64,000 nucleotides of DNA from Lutimaribacter degradans (GTDB lineage Bacteria; Pseudomonadota; Alphaproteobacteria; Rhodobacterales; Rhodobacteraceae): assembly GCF_023703375.1 (NCBI RefSeq), contig NZ_JAMQGO010000009.1, positions 1-64,000 of the forward strand, read 5' to 3'. A program made the position numbers and the translations under genes. Of this stretch, positions 24,861-34,255 are shown one piece after another; within the stretch, counting starts at the first letter, position 1; each line of letters opens with the position of its first letter. The notes under the pieces were generated by a model, which did not search any database, had not been told where the DNA came from, and saw only the letters and a list, made by a program, of their open reading frames with translations.

Positions 24861-26342
24861 ATGCCCAAGACCGAAACCGACCTGAAATCGCTGCTGAAAG
24901 ATCCCGGCCTGCTGGCGCCCCGCGCCTATGGCAACGGCACATGGATGGAAGGCGAGGGCGGCGCGACCTTTGACGTGACGAACCCCGCCCGCGGTGACGT
25001 GATCGCGCAGGTTGCCGACCTGAGCCGCGAACAGGTTTCAAGCGTGATCGACGCCGCGCACGCCGCGCAAAAGGACTGGGCCGCCTGGACCGGCAAGGAA
25101 CGCGCCGCGGTGCTGCGCAAGTGGTTCGACCTGATGATGGAAAACGCCGACGACCTGGCCACCATCCTGACCGCCGAGCAGGGCAAACCCCATGCCGAGG
25201 CCAGGGGCGAGATCGTCTATGGCGCGTCCTTCATCGAGTTTTTCGGCGAAGAGGCCAAGCGCATCTATGGGGAAACCATCCCCGGCCACCAGCGCGACAA
25301 GCGTATCATGGTGATGAAACAGCCAATCGGTGTCGCAGCAAGCATCACGCCCTGGAACTTTCCCAACGCGATGATCACCCGCAAGGCCGGGCCGGCGCTG
25401 GCGGCGGGCTGCAGCTTTGTCGGGCGTCCGGCGGCGGAAACGCCCTTGTCGGCCACGGCGATGGGCGTGCTGGCCGAACGCGCGGGTATTCCGGCGGGCG
25501 TGTTCAACATCGTCACCTCGTCGCGCAGCAGCGAAATCGGCAAGGAGTTCTGCGAAAACCCGAAGGTGCGCAAGCTGACTTTCACCGGCTCGACCGAGGT
25601 GGGCCGGATCCTGCTGCGCCAGGCCGCCGACCAGGTGATGAAATGCAGCATGGAGCTGGGCGGCAATGCGCCGTTCATCGTGTTTGATGACGCCGACCTG
25701 GATGCCGCCGTGGAAGGCGCAATAATGTGCAAGTTCCGCAACAACGGGCAAACCTGCGTCTGTGCGAACCGCATTTACGTACAGGCTGGCGTCTATGACG
25801 CCTTTGCCCGGAAGCTGGCCGATCGCGTCAGCCAGATGAAAGTGGGCGACGGGCTGGACGAAGGCACAGACCTGGGCCCTCTGATCAATACCGATGCCAT
25901 TACCAAGGTGCAGGAACATGTGGCCGACGCCACCGCCAAGGGCGCGACGGTCCTGCTGGGTGGCGGCGAGCCGATGCAGGGGCCGGGCAACTTCCTGCCG
26001 CCAACCATCGTTACCGGCGCCACGCAGGACATGCTGTTTTCCAAGGACGAAACCTTTGGCCCGCTCGCGCCGCTTTTCAAGTTCGAGGATGTGGACGACG
26101 TGATCGAAATGGCAAATGACACGATCTTTGGCCTGGCCAGCTATTTCTACGCCAAGGATCTGAGCCGCGTCTACAAGGTGGCCGAAGAGCTGGAATATGG
26201 CATCGTGGGCGTGAATACCGGGATCATCTCGACCGAGGTCGCCCCCTTTGGCGGGGTCAAGCAATCGGGCCTGGGCCGCGAGGGCAGCCACCACGGAATC
26301 GAGGAATTCATGGAAATGAAATACGTCTGCATGGCGGTCTGA
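24861..26342 (+). CDS. gabD: Succinate-semialdehyde dehydrogenase (GabD-type aldehyde dehydrogenase)
   Basis: This 493-residue aldehyde dehydrogenase is of the GabD subfamily and would oxidise succinate semialdehyde with NAD(P). Motifs: ITPWNFPNAMITRKAGPALAAG, FTGSTEVGRIL, glutamate in MELGGNAPFIVFDDADLDAA, catalytic Cys in NNGQTCVCANR, and EVAPFGGVKQSGLGREGSHHGIEEF. The coenzyme-binding block that normally reads VKPAxxTPLSA is FVGRPAAETPLSA here, so the usual lysine is arginine. The start has GAGGAGGGG upstream. A strong terminator follows at 26375. No gabT is nearby. A broader semialdehyde substrate is possible. Confidence 0.88.
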   Translation: MPKTETDLKSLLKDPGLLAPRAYGNGTWMEGEGGATFDVTNPARGDVIAQVADLSREQVSSVIDAAHAAQKDWAAWTGKERAAVLRKWFDLMMENADDLATILTAEQGKPHAEARGEIVYGASFIEFFGEEAKRIYGETIPGHQRDKRIMVMKQPIGVAASITPWNFPNAMITRKAGPALAAGCSFVGRPAAETPLSATAMGVLAERAGIPAGVFNIVTSSRSSEIGKEFCENPKVRKLTFTGSTEVGRILLRQAADQVMKCSMELGGNAPFIVFDDADLDAAVEGAIMCKFRNNGQTCVCANRIYVQAGVYDAFARKLADRVSQMKVGDGLDEGTDLGPLINTDAITKVQEHVADATAKGATVLLGGGEPMQGPGNFLPPTIVTGATQDMLFSKDETFGPLAPLFKFEDVDDVIEMANDTIFGLASYFYAKDLSRVYKVAEELEYGIVGVNTGIISTEVAPFGGVKQSGLGREGSHHGIEEFMEMKYVCMAV

Positions 26343-26374
26343 TCCGGCACGCGCGGGCAACCGCACGAACGAGA

Positions 26375-26403
26375 AACGCCCCGGCACGGGCTGCCGGGGC
26401 GTT
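26375..26403. terminator. Bidirectional terminator between gabD and hsp20
   Basis: AACGCCCCGGCA (26375-26386), 5-base loop, TGCCGGGGCGTT (26392-26403). It lies between two convergent genes. T-tracts are short, so efficiency is uncertain. Confidence 0.7.
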
Positions 26404-26434
26404 CATGATCATCCCTGTAGGGACGCGAGGATGA

Positions 26435-26908
26435 TCAGTTGACGGTTTCGGCATCCAGCATGTTGTGCTGTTGCGCGGTGCCATCGGCGCTGGCAATCGC
26501 GATACGCCGCGGTTTCAGCGCCTCGGGAATTTCGCGCTCAAGCTCGATATGCAGCATACCGTCAGCATGGGTGGCACCTGTCACGCGCACGTGGTCGGCC
26601 AGGTGGAACCGGCGCTCGAACGCGCGGGTGGCGATGCCCCGGTGAAGGTAGGTGCGCTCGGTCTCGTCCTCGGCCTTGCGGGCGGTGACGATCAGCGCGT
26701 TTTCCTTGACTTCAACGCCCAGGTCGTCGGCGGCAAAGCCGGCCACCGCGATCGAGATGCGATAGGCGTTTTCGTCGGTCTTTTCGATATTGTAGGGTGG
26801 GTAACTGGATTGGCTCACGTCGTTGGCAAAGACGCGGTCCATCATGTCTGCGATCTGGTCGAACCCGACAGTCGCACGATAAAGCGGTGCAAGATCAAAA
26901 CTTCGCAT
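26435..26908 (-). CDS. Small heat-shock protein, Hsp20 / IbpA family
   Basis: This 157-residue alpha-crystallin-domain chaperone has an N-terminal arm MRSFDLAPLYRATVGFDQIADMMDRV like IbpA/HspH. The ACD core (about residues 38-130) contains YRISIAVAGFAADDLGVEV and RGIATRAFERRFHLADHVRV, and ends in a typical GMLHIELEREIPE strand. The ATG at 26908 has GAAGGAGG upstream. The much longer upstream frame is spurious. It binds unfolding proteins in the cytoplasm to prevent aggregation. No ROSE element or sigma32 promoter could be recognised by eye upstream. Confidence 0.9.
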   Translation of the reverse strand: MRSFDLAPLYRATVGFDQIADMMDRVFANDVSQSSYPPYNIEKTDENAYRISIAVAGFAADDLGVEVKENALIVTARKAEDETERTYLHRGIATRAFERRFHLADHVRVTGATHADGMLHIELEREIPEALKPRRIAIASADGTAQQHNMLDAETVN

Positions 26909-27054
26909 TGGGTTATCCTCCTTCTGAGCGATACCGATCAGTGCTGGCCTTCCCGAGGGACAGGCCCGTTGATGCCGGGCCCCGTTGACGGCGACCCGGA
27001 CATGCCTGATGTGGGAAAGCGGGTGCAGGGTTTCAAGACCCGGCGCGCACCGGC

Positions 27055-27882
27055 CTAGCCGCCCGGCCGAACGAATTTCGCCCCCGTTCCGCCGCGCCCG
27101 GCGCCGACGGTTATCCGGCGCGCGCCATCGCTGGTCGTGCCGGTCAGGCTGCGGCTGGGCAAGCTGCGCAACTGTTGCTTGAGATCGGCCACGACCGGCC
27201 CCAGCTCCATGCCGAAGGATCGTTTTTCCGCGCCTTCGACCACTCCGGCCGAAACGAGCGACAGGATACGCGCCCGGTTGCCCTCTTTCACGAAAACCGG
27301 CGCCCCCGATGAACCGAATGTCACGTCGCAATCAAAGGCCATGACCCCCTGTGCCCGTTGCAGCAGTGTGCAGGCGCGCTGCCACGAAGGCGCGTCTGCA
27401 CGGTCCCGGCCATAGGACACGACGCTGACCGTGCCCCCGCGCACCCCGCCGTCGTGAATTGCAAACGGCGCCGCCGTCATGGCGGGTATCGTGCGCGACA
27501 ATTGCAGCAATGCCGCGTCAAAGCGGATATTGCGCATCTTGTCGGCGCCATTCGGATCGAACCCGTTATGCGCCACAACGCGCAGAACACCGGATTGCGC
27601 CACCGACACACCGTCGCGAAACCCGGCACGAAAGGTTATCATGCCCGGGTCGAGCACCGCCCCGGTTGCGCGGTCAAAGACGCAATGCGCGGCTGTCAGA
27701 ACAAGGTCAGGCGAGATCAGAACGCCGGTGCACATGCCCGCGCCCAAGTCGACGCGGCCCACGGCCTCCCATCCCAGCACTTCGCCGCGCTGGGACAGCC
27801 GGTCAAGCCCGGTCGATTGTGCCTGGGCCCAACCCGCGGCCAGCACCAGCGCCGCGCACAGGATATGGCGTACCGCGCCCAT
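27055..27882 (-). CDS. Secreted trypsin-like serine protease (second of a tandem pair)
   Basis: This 275-residue protein has a signal peptide (MGAVRHILCAALVLAAGWAQA) and a trypsin-fold domain. The triad is visible as His in LTAAHCVFD, Asp in RFDAALLQL and Ser in FGSSGAPVFV. Cysteine pairs flank the site (MCTG / AAHC, ACTLL / DCDV). It starts 1 base after the stop of a paralogous protease and shares its C-terminal GAKFVRP tail. Together the two follow glcF on the same strand. A periplasmic or secreted location is expected. Specificity cannot be told. The missing Asp at the trypsin S1 position suggests it is not a classic Arg/Lys cutter (inference). Confidence 0.82.
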   Translation of the reverse strand: MGAVRHILCAALVLAAGWAQAQSTGLDRLSQRGEVLGWEAVGRVDLGAGMCTGVLISPDLVLTAAHCVFDRATGAVLDPGMITFRAGFRDGVSVAQSGVLRVVAHNGFDPNGADKMRNIRFDAALLQLSRTIPAMTAAPFAIHDGGVRGGTVSVVSYGRDRADAPSWQRACTLLQRAQGVMAFDCDVTFGSSGAPVFVKEGNRARILSLVSAGVVEGAEKRSFGMELGPVVADLKQQLRSLPSRSLTGTTSDGARRITVGAGRGGTGAKFVRPGG

Positions 27883-27883
27883 C

Positions 27884-28693
27884 TTATGGCCTGACGAATT
27901 TCGCGCCGCCCGGCTGCGTCTTGCGCGGGCCGTTCAGCGCGCCGGGCCGCGCGCGCAGGAAATGCCCGGCGTCATTTTCCAATGCCTTTTGCAAATCGGC
28001 AAGCGGGCGCGACAGTTCGGTGCCAAGGGCAACAGGACGGTCGTTCATCAGGGCCTTGGCCGACACCACCGACACGATCCGCGCGGTGCCCCCCTCGAAG
28101 CTGAAGATCGGAGAGCCGCTGGACCCGAAATCGACATCGCACGAGGTAACAAGCACTCCGCCCTCGTGGCCGATCACATGGCACATTTCCTGCAATGACG
28201 GCGCATCGGCCCGGTCATGCGCATATGACACGATGCCAACCGCCTGGCCCGCGCCGCGCCCGGCCACCGTGGCAAAGGGCGTGACCGCGGTGGTGCGGAT
28301 AGGGCGGCCCAGCAGCAAAAGCGCCAGGTCGTTGCGCACCCGGTCGGTCGCGACCTCGCCGTCATAGTCGTAGTCGGGGTGCACGACGGCGCGCTTGATG
28401 GTGCGATACGCCTCGGCCCGGCCATTGCGCCAACCGGCCCGGAATTCTATGCCCGCGGGATCGACCCGTTCACCGTTTGCCTTGTCATAAAGGCAATGCG
28501 CGGCGGTCACGACCAGGTCATCGGCGATCATCGCGCCGGTGCAAAACCCGTGCCCGTCGATTTCGAGCCGGCCAACCGCTTCCCATCCGCGCCCCTGGTC
28601 GCCGGTGTCCAGCCGCAAAAGCGGGGTGTCGCCCGCCCCTGGCTGTGGGGCGAGGCCCAAGATCATCGTGCAAAACAGGAGTGAACGTAGCAT
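27884..28693 (-). CDS. Secreted trypsin-like serine protease (first of a tandem pair)
   Basis: This 269-residue protein has a signal peptide (MLRSLLFCTMILGLAPQPGAG) and a trypsin-fold domain with triad His (VTAAHCLYD), Asp (RNDLALLLL) and Ser (FGSSGSPIFS). It is clearly paralogous to the next gene: GWEAVGRLEIDGHGFCTG versus GWEAVGRVDLGAGMCTG, and DRADAPS in both. Both also end in a KFVRP tail. ATG 28693 is preferred to GTG 28720 because of its ribosome site and signal-peptide fit. It lies 43 bases after glcF and probably rides on the same transcript, with no functional link apparent. Confidence 0.82.
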   Translation of the reverse strand: MLRSLLFCTMILGLAPQPGAGDTPLLRLDTGDQGRGWEAVGRLEIDGHGFCTGAMIADDLVVTAAHCLYDKANGERVDPAGIEFRAGWRNGRAEAYRTIKRAVVHPDYDYDGEVATDRVRNDLALLLLGRPIRTTAVTPFATVAGRGAGQAVGIVSYAHDRADAPSLQEMCHVIGHEGGVLVTSCDVDFGSSGSPIFSFEGGTARIVSVVSAKALMNDRPVALGTELSRPLADLQKALENDAGHFLRARPGALNGPRKTQPGGAKFVRP

Positions 28694-28736
28694 GGCCCGC
28701 CTATCGGTCAGTGTCGGCACTGGTGATACGCGGGTT

Positions 28737-30080
28737 TTAGGGCGAAAGTTTGGCGTTCTGGCGCAAAACCGGCACTGGCGCGGGGCCGGGGGCCTCGCCC
28801 TTCATGGCCGTTGGTTTGGGCCCGCCGGTGGCCCAATCCAGCAATTCGACGGTGTGCACGATGGGCAGGTTGGTGCCACTGCCGATCTGCATCATGCACC
28901 CGATATTGCCAGCCGCGATCACGTCGGGCTTTTTGGCCTCGATCGTGCGGATCTTGCGATCTTTCAGCTTGGCGGAGATTTCGGGCTGCATCAGGTTGTA
29001 GGTGCCCGCACTGCCACAGCACAGGTGGCTGTCGGCAGGCTCGACCACGGCAAAACCGGCGCGTTTCAACAGCTCCTTGGGGTAGGTCTTGATCTGCTGT
29101 CCGTGCTGCAACGAACAGGCCGCGTGATAGGCCACCGTCATGTCCGAGGCCGGCCCCTCGGGCAGGTCGAGCTTCATCAGAAGCTCCGACACGTCCATCG
29201 CGATGGCGCTGACGCGGGCCGCATCATCGGCCAGCGGGCCGCCCCTGAACATATGGCCGTAATCCTTGACGGTGGTTCCGCAGCCGCTGGTGTTTATCAC
29301 GATGGCATCCAGGCCCTGGCCATCCAGTTCCGCCGTCCATGCGCCGATATTCGCTGCCGCCGAAGCATGGCTTTCCTGCGTTTTGCCCATGTGGTGGGTC
29401 AGCGCACCGCAGCAGCCCGCCCCCTCGGCCACCACCACCTCGCAGCCCAGCCGCGTCAGCAGGCGGATCGTGGCGTCGTTGATATCGGTGTTCAGCGCCT
29501 TCTGCGCGCAGCCCGTCATCAGCGCCACGCGCATCTTCTTTTCCGTCCGTGGCGCGAAACTTTGCGGGTCGTCGTTGCGGCTGACTGGCGGAACATGTTT
29601 CGGCGCCATTGCCAGCATCGCGCGCAGCCGCGCATCGGGAATGAGCGGCGCAAGGGGTTTGCCGATCCGGGCCAGCAGTAGCGCCATCCGGAACCGCATG
29701 GGGTAGGGCAGAATCCGCGCCAGCGCCCAGCGCAACGCCCGGTCGTGCCAGGGCCGGTCGTAATGCTTTTCGATATAGTCCCGGGCGTGATCGACCAAGT
29801 GCATGTAGTGGACGCCGCTGGGGCATGTCGTCATGCAGGCAAGGCATGACAGGCAGCGGTCGATATGCTTGACGGTTTTTTCGTCCGGCACCCGCTCGTT
29901 CTCAAGCATGTCCTTGATCAGGTAGATGCGCCCGCGGGGGCTGTCGAGCTCGTCGCCCAGAACCTGGTAGGTCGGGCAGGTTGCCGTGCAGAACCCGCAA
30001 TGCACGCAGGCCCGCAGAATCTCGTTTGCCCGCGCGGTGCCCGGGTCTTTCAACTGGTCTTCGGTAAACGTCGTCTGCAT
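28737..30080 (-). CDS. glcF: Glycolate oxidase iron-sulfur subunit
   Basis: This 447-residue subunit has two ferredoxin-like clusters ([12 protein letters not shown] about 27-38, [14 protein letters not shown] about 78-90). Two CCG domains follow ([11 protein letters not shown] and [16 protein letters not shown]) that hold further iron-sulfur or heterodisulfide-type centres. It accepts electrons from GlcD/GlcE and passes them to the quinone pool. The ATG at 30080 shares one base with the glcE stop (TGATG), so translation is coupled. Length matches GlcF. The longer frame upstream covers glcE in another phase and is rejected. Confidence 0.92.
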   Translation of the reverse strand: MQTTFTEDQLKDPGTARANEILRACVHCGFCTATCPTYQVLGDELDSPRGRIYLIKDMLENERVPDEKTVKHIDRCLSCLACMTTCPSGVHYMHLVDHARDYIEKHYDRPWHDRALRWALARILPYPMRFRMALLLARIGKPLAPLIPDARLRAMLAMAPKHVPPVSRNDDPQSFAPRTEKKMRVALMTGCAQKALNTDINDATIRLLTRLGCEVVVAEGAGCCGALTHHMGKTQESHASAAANIGAWTAELDGQGLDAIVINTSGCGTTVKDYGHMFRGGPLADDAARVSAIAMDVSELLMKLDLPEGPASDMTVAYHAACSLQHGQQIKTYPKELLKRAGFAVVEPADSHLCCGSAGTYNLMQPEISAKLKDRKIRTIEAKKPDVIAAGNIGCMMQIGSGTNLPIVHTVELLDWATGGPKPTAMKGEAPGPAPVPVLRQNAKLSP

Positions 30081-31246
30081 CAGCCCATCAGCCCCGGATT
30101 CAAAATGCCTTTCGGATCGAATTTTTCGCGCAGGCCACGCGTCAGCGCTGCAACCGGCGCGGGCTCGGGCTGGAAGACGGGCACCGCCGCGCGCAGGGCT
30201 GCGTCGCCCTTGACCAGCGTGGCATGCCCGCCCCCGCCACCGTTCACCGCGCGATCGGCCACCAGCGCCTGCAAGCGCGCGTGCATGTCTGCCGCGCCGG
30301 CATCGCCGCCAAGCCAGCAAAGCCCCCCTGCCCAGTCCAACTGGTAAGGGCCCGGATCGTCCCCCAGCGCGGGCAGCAACCCCTTGACCATGGCACCGGG
30401 CGTCATCGACACGCGCCAAACCGTCGGGCAATCGGCCAGCGTATCGACATCGCGGACCGCCTGCCAGATCGCGGCGCTTTGTTCAGGCGTGTCGGTCTGG
30501 GTAATCTCGCCCAGATCGGCCAGCAGGGTTTTCAAACGCTCCACGCGATACCCGACCGACCCGGCGAATCCTTCGATCCGCAGAAGCGCACGGGGGGCAT
30601 CACCGGGCAGGTAGGCCGCGCCCGACACCTCGAACGGGCTGGTGATGGCGCGCGTCATCGCCTCCAACGCGCCCGACGCATCGACGCCATGCAGGGTCAG
30701 CGTTGTCACGGTTTCGGGGGCGGGCAATACTTTCAGGCTCAGCTCGCTCAACACGCCAAGAGTGCCGTAACTGCCCGCAAGCAGCTTGACGAGGTCATAG
30801 CCCGTGACGTTCTTCATCACCCGGCCACCATTCTTGAGCACCCGACCCGTCCCATCGACAAACCGCACGCCCAGCAGAAAGTCACGGCACGCCCCGACGG
30901 CCACGCGGCGCGGGCCGCTGACATTCGCGGCCACCACGCCGCCGATGGTTGGTGTGCCGGCCGTGCCCAGTAGCCCGCGGTGATCCATCGGCTCAAAGGC
31001 CAGACGCTGGCCTTCGGCGGCCAGCGCCGCCTCGATCTCGGCCACCGGCGTGCCTGCGCGCGCCACCATGGTCAGCGCGCCAGGTTCATATGCAACGATG
31101 CCCGACAGGGCCGACAAGCTAAGCGCCTCACCCGCAGCCGGCGCGCCAATGGGCCGGGTGCCGCCACCGAACAGGTGCAACGGGCCCTGTGCCGAGGCAA
31201 TGATCTGGGCCAGGTCGGCCTCGGTATTCGGTGTCATCATCTTCAT
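30080..31246 (-). CDS. glcE: Glycolate oxidase subunit GlcE (FAD-binding)
   Basis: This subunit of about 388 residues has a PCMH-type FAD-binding half. Motifs: [56 protein letters not shown], and [35 protein letters not shown]. It ends in [17 protein letters not shown] like GlcD. Start could be any of the clustered ATGs at 31246, 31240 or 31237. 31246 is listed. It lies 60 bases after glcD and overlaps glcF. GlcE is shorter than GlcD and forms the heterotrimer GlcDEF that oxidises glycolate to glyoxylate at the inner membrane. Confidence 0.92.
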   Translation of the reverse strand: MKMMTPNTEADLAQIIASAQGPLHLFGGGTRPIGAPAAGEALSLSALSGIVAYEPGALTMVARAGTPVAEIEAALAAEGQRLAFEPMDHRGLLGTAGTPTIGGVVAANVSGPRRVAVGACRDFLLGVRFVDGTGRVLKNGGRVMKNVTGYDLVKLLAGSYGTLGVLSELSLKVLPAPETVTTLTLHGVDASGALEAMTRAITSPFEVSGAAYLPGDAPRALLRIEGFAGSVGYRVERLKTLLADLGEITQTDTPEQSAAIWQAVRDVDTLADCPTVWRVSMTPGAMVKGLLPALGDDPGPYQLDWAGGLCWLGGDAGAADMHARLQALVADRAVNGGGGGHATLVKGDAALRAAVPVFQPEPAPVAALTRGLREKFDPKGILNPGLMG

Positions 31247-31306
31247 TTTCGCAGGAGAAACCTCAAAAGGGGATTGGAGAGCAGGCACAGGGGCAGGCAG
31301 CCCGCG

Positions 31307-32740
31307 TCAGGCGGCGCGGCGCGCGGCCGAGGCGGCCAGCGGGAACACCTTGGCCGGGTTCAGCAGCCATTTCGGGTCGAACACATCCTTCACCGCCATC
31401 TGGATGTCCAGGTCGTGTGGCGCGAACTGATCGACCATCAGATCGCGCTTTTCGATGCCCACGCCATGTTCTCCGGTCAGGCAGCCGCCCACCTCGACGC
31501 ACAGGCGCAGGATGTCGGCGCCGAACGCCTCGCAGCGCTCCAGGTCGCCCGGCTTGTTCGCATCGAACAGGATCAGCGGATGCATGTTGCCGTCGCCCGC
31601 GTGGAACACGTTGCCCACGTCCAGCCCGTAATCTTTCGACATCTCGCCGATGCGGCGTAACACGTAAGGCAACTGGCTGACCGGGATCGTGCCGTCCAGG
31701 CACATGTAATCGTTGATCTGCCCCATCGCGCCGAACGCGGATTTCCGGCCGAGCCAGATACGGGCGCTTTCCTCGGCGCTGGTGCTTTCGCGCAGTTCGA
31801 CAGGGTTGTGCTTTCGCGCGATCTGCGTGATCAGGCCAAGCTGCTCGTCGATTTCCGCATCCGAGCCTTCGACCTCGACGATCAGCAACGCCTCGCAATC
31901 GGGGTACCCCGCCTTGGCGAAGGCCTCGGTCGCGCGGATGCAAGGGCGATCCATGAACTCGATCGCCACGGGCAACACGCCTGCCTTGATGATGTCGCTG
32001 ACGACCTGGCCCGCCACCTCGTTGCTGTCATACCCCATCAGAACCGGGCGCGCGCCCTCGGGCTTTGGCAGGATGCGCAATGTCGCCTCGGTCACGACAC
32101 CCAGTTGCCCTTCTGAGCCGCAGACAAGGCCCAGCAGGTCAAGCCCGCCGGCATCCATATGCGCGCCGCCGATCTCCACCACGGTCCCATCCATCGTCAC
32201 CATGGTGACACCCAGCAGGTTGTTCGTCGTCACCCCGTATTTCAGGCAATGCGCCCCGCCCGAGTTCATCGCGATATTGCCCGCGATGGCACAGGCAAGC
32301 TGGCTGGACGGGTCGGGCGCGTAGAAAAAGCCATCCTCTTCGACCGCGCCGGTCACGCTCAGGTTGGTGCGCCCGGTCTGCACCCGGATAACGCGGTTGA
32401 CATAGTCGGTTTCCAGCACGTCGGTCATCCGTGCCACGCCCAGGATCACGCTGTCGGCGGTGGGCAGCGCCCCCCCGGCCAGCGATGTGCCCGATCCGCG
32501 CGGCACCACAGGCACGCCCATTTCGTGGCAGATACGCAGCACCTCCGACACGTCTTCGGTGGTGGCCGGCAGAACCGCGGCCAGCGGCGGGCACTTGTAG
32601 GCCGTCAGCGCATCACATTCATAGGCGCGTGTCTCGGCCTCGTCATGTATCACGGCATCGGTCGGCAGAACCGCCAGCAAGCGCGCCACCAGCCTGTCTT
32701 TCAGACCCATGATCGCGGGGTTGGGGGCTGGCATATCCAT
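31307..32740 (-). CDS. glcD: Glycolate oxidase subunit GlcD (catalytic FAD subunit)
   Basis: This 477-residue FAD-linked oxidase has the FAD-pyrophosphate motif PVVPRGSGTSLAGGALP. The FAD-contact block CAIAGNIAMNSGGAHCLKYGVTTNNLLG follows, then C-terminal substrate and metal motifs GNVFHAGDGNMHPLILFD and GGCLTGEHGVGIEKRDLM. ATG 32740 has a strong GGAGGACACG site. The frame extending another 187 residues upstream is spurious. First gene of glcDEF. Its promoter region carries a perfect palindrome at 32762-32784, about 22 bases upstream of the start, that resembles one at the FadR-type regulator at 51 kb. The operon probably responds to glycolate. Confidence 0.93.
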   Translation of the reverse strand: MDMPAPNPAIMGLKDRLVARLLAVLPTDAVIHDEAETRAYECDALTAYKCPPLAAVLPATTEDVSEVLRICHEMGVPVVPRGSGTSLAGGALPTADSVILGVARMTDVLETDYVNRVIRVQTGRTNLSVTGAVEEDGFFYAPDPSSQLACAIAGNIAMNSGGAHCLKYGVTTNNLLGVTMVTMDGTVVEIGGAHMDAGGLDLLGLVCGSEGQLGVVTEATLRILPKPEGARPVLMGYDSNEVAGQVVSDIIKAGVLPVAIEFMDRPCIRATEAFAKAGYPDCEALLIVEVEGSDAEIDEQLGLITQIARKHNPVELRESTSAEESARIWLGRKSAFGAMGQINDYMCLDGTIPVSQLPYVLRRIGEMSKDYGLDVGNVFHAGDGNMHPLILFDANKPGDLERCEAFGADILRLCVEVGGCLTGEHGVGIEKRDLMVDQFAPHDLDIQMAVKDVFDPKWLLNPAKVFPLAASAARRAA

Positions 32741-32761
32741 CGCGTGTCCTCCGACGCCATA

Positions 32762-32784
32762 ATTGGTCAGATTTTTAGACCAAT
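32762..32784. promoter_or_regulatory. Perfect palindrome at the glcD promoter, candidate GntR/FadR-type operator
   Basis: ATTGGTC-N9-GACCAAT with 7-base perfect arms. Read leftward its first arm supplies a TTGGTC that could be a -35, with TATGGC 16 bases on. The GGTC-N9-GACC layout recurs at 51179-51195. Confidence 0.65.
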
Positions 32785-32878
32785 CGCAGGATTCGCGCAA
32801 GCAACGCGGCAGCACACTTGCGCGGCGACGCATGACGCGGCAGGACATCGGGATAGGTTTCTCAATCACGGCTTGCCC

Positions 32879-33598
32879 ATGCGCGACACGCTTGACCTTT
32901 TGCGCCTGTTTACCCCGCTCGATTTCGCGGCGGTGGCCGGGATTCTGCTGGCATGGGCCGGGATCGGTTGGCTGATCGAGAACCCGCCGGCCAGCCGCCC
33001 CTCGGTTTCGCGGCTGATGGCGCGGTACAGGCGCGAATGGATGCGCGTGATGGTCACGCGACAGCCGCGTATCTTCGATGCGCAAGCGCTTGGAACGCTG
33101 CGGCATGGCACTTCGTTCTTCGCCTCGGCCACGATGATCGCCATCGGCGGTGCGATGGCACTGATCGGCAATGCAGATCGGTTGCAGGGCATCGCCCATG
33201 ACCTGACGCTTGGCGCCGACCCCCGGATCGTGTGGGAGATGAAGCTGTTGCTGGCGGTGTTTTTCCTGGCCAATGCCTTTCTGAAATTCGTCTGGTCGCA
33301 CCGTCTGTTCGGCTATTGCCTGGTGTTGATGGGGTCGGTCCCGAACGACCCCGAAGATCCGGCCGCCTTGCCCCGCGCGGCACAGGCGGCCGAGATCAAC
33401 ATTACCGCGGTGCGCGGGTTCAACCGCGGGCTGCGATCGGTCTATTTCGCCTTTGGCGCCACGGCCTGGATGCTGGGCGCGATCCCGCTGCTGGCGGCCA
33501 CGGCCATCACGCTGGGCGTTCTGTGGCGGCGCGAATTCGCCTCACAATCGCGTGCGGTGTTGCTGCGCGATGCCGCCGAAACCGACACGCCAACGTGA
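32879..33598 (+). CDS. DUF599-family membrane protein
   Basis: This 239-residue protein has about four hydrophobic segments: FAAVAGILLAWAGIGWLI, SATMIAIGGAMALIG, LLLAVFFLANAFLKFVW and AWMLGAIPLLAATAITLGVLW. The DUF599 signatures are NPPASRPSVSRLMARYRREWM near the N-terminus and NRGLRSVYFAFGATAWMLGAI near the end. Function of the family is unknown. The ATG at 32879 follows a weak ribosome site. The reading frame stays open far upstream because it opposes glcD, but that part is shadow. It is divergent from glcD and followed 25 bases later by a small exported protein gene. Confidence 0.78.
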   Translation: MRDTLDLLRLFTPLDFAAVAGILLAWAGIGWLIENPPASRPSVSRLMARYRREWMRVMVTRQPRIFDAQALGTLRHGTSFFASATMIAIGGAMALIGNADRLQGIAHDLTLGADPRIVWEMKLLLAVFFLANAFLKFVWSHRLFGYCLVLMGSVPNDPEDPAALPRAAQAAEINITAVRGFNRGLRSVYFAFGATAWMLGAIPLLAATAITLGVLWRREFASQSRAVLLRDAAETDTPT

Positions 33599-33623
33599 TG
33601 GCAATGTGACGGGCCGGGCTGTT

Positions 33624-34004
33624 ATGAACGAGACCATGAAACATCTCGGTCTCTCCTGCGTGATTCTTCTATGCCTGATGTCCCCTGCCCGCGCCGAAGG
33701 GCCGGTGATCGAGCGGGCTGAAGCCGCCCGAAGCGGCATGGGGTGGCGATTTGACGTAACACTTTCGCATCCCGATTCCGGCTGGGACCATTTCGCCGAC
33801 GGGTGGGAGGTTCTGACACCCGATGGCACCCGCCTGGCGATACGCGTATTGCACCACCCGCACGTGAAAGAGCAGCCCTTCACGCGGTCGCTGTCCAACG
33901 TGATGCTGCCCGATGGCCTGCGAGAAGTGCAGATACGCGCGCGCTGTTCCGTTGATGGATGGGTTGGCAAGCCAGTGACGCTGACACTCAGCCCCGGAGG
34001 CTGA
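33624..34004 (+). CDS. Exported hypothetical protein
   Basis: This 126-residue protein has a signal peptide (MKHLGLSCVILLCLMSPARA, cleavage before EGPVIE). The small mature domain contains SGMGWRFDVTLSHPDSGWDHFADGWEVLTPDGTRLAIRVLHHPHVKEQPFTRSL, a beta-rich immunoglobulin-like pattern. Start at 33624 or the internal ATG at 33636. It is probably co-transcribed with the DUF599 gene. No family function is known to me. The single cysteine (ARCSVDG) and the histidine pair HHPH could bind a metal, but that is speculative. It ends directly against the convergent GlsB-like gene. Confidence 0.65.
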   Translation: MNETMKHLGLSCVILLCLMSPARAEGPVIERAEAARSGMGWRFDVTLSHPDSGWDHFADGWEVLTPDGTRLAIRVLHHPHVKEQPFTRSLSNVMLPDGLREVQIRARCSVDGWVGKPVTLTLSPGG

Positions 34005-34247
34005 TCACTTTCGCTTTTGGACGTAGGTCTGCCAAAGCCAGATCAGCACCATGGCGCCCAGAACCGCCCCGATCAGCCCGGCAAAGGCGCCCATCACCGT
34101 AAGTAACACCTGCAGGACAAGCCCGCCGACAATCGCACCCGCCACGCCGATGGCGACGGTTGTGATGATATCCGTCTCAAGTCGCATCAGCCGTGTCGCC
34201 AGGAACCCGGCCGCCGCCCCGATGATGATCAGCAAGACAACATTCAT
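34005..34247 (-). CDS. GlsB/YeaQ-type small membrane protein
   Basis: This 80-residue protein has three hydrophobic segments rich in Gly and Ala (VVLLIIIGAAAGFLATRLM, TTVAIGVAGAIVGGLVLQVLL, FAGLIGAVLGAMVLIWLW). The glycine spacing is typical of the transglycosylase-associated (GlsB/YeaQ/YmgE) stress-protein family. The ATG at 34247 has AGGAGAGCGC. It lies 8 bases after a second small gene of similar type and at the end of the def-fmt transcription unit. The molecular role of the family is unclear. Confidence 0.75.
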   Translation of the reverse strand: MNVVLLIIIGAAAGFLATRLMRLETDIITTVAIGVAGAIVGGLVLQVLLTVMGAFAGLIGAVLGAMVLIWLWQTYVQKRK

Positions 34248-34255
34248 GCGCTCTC

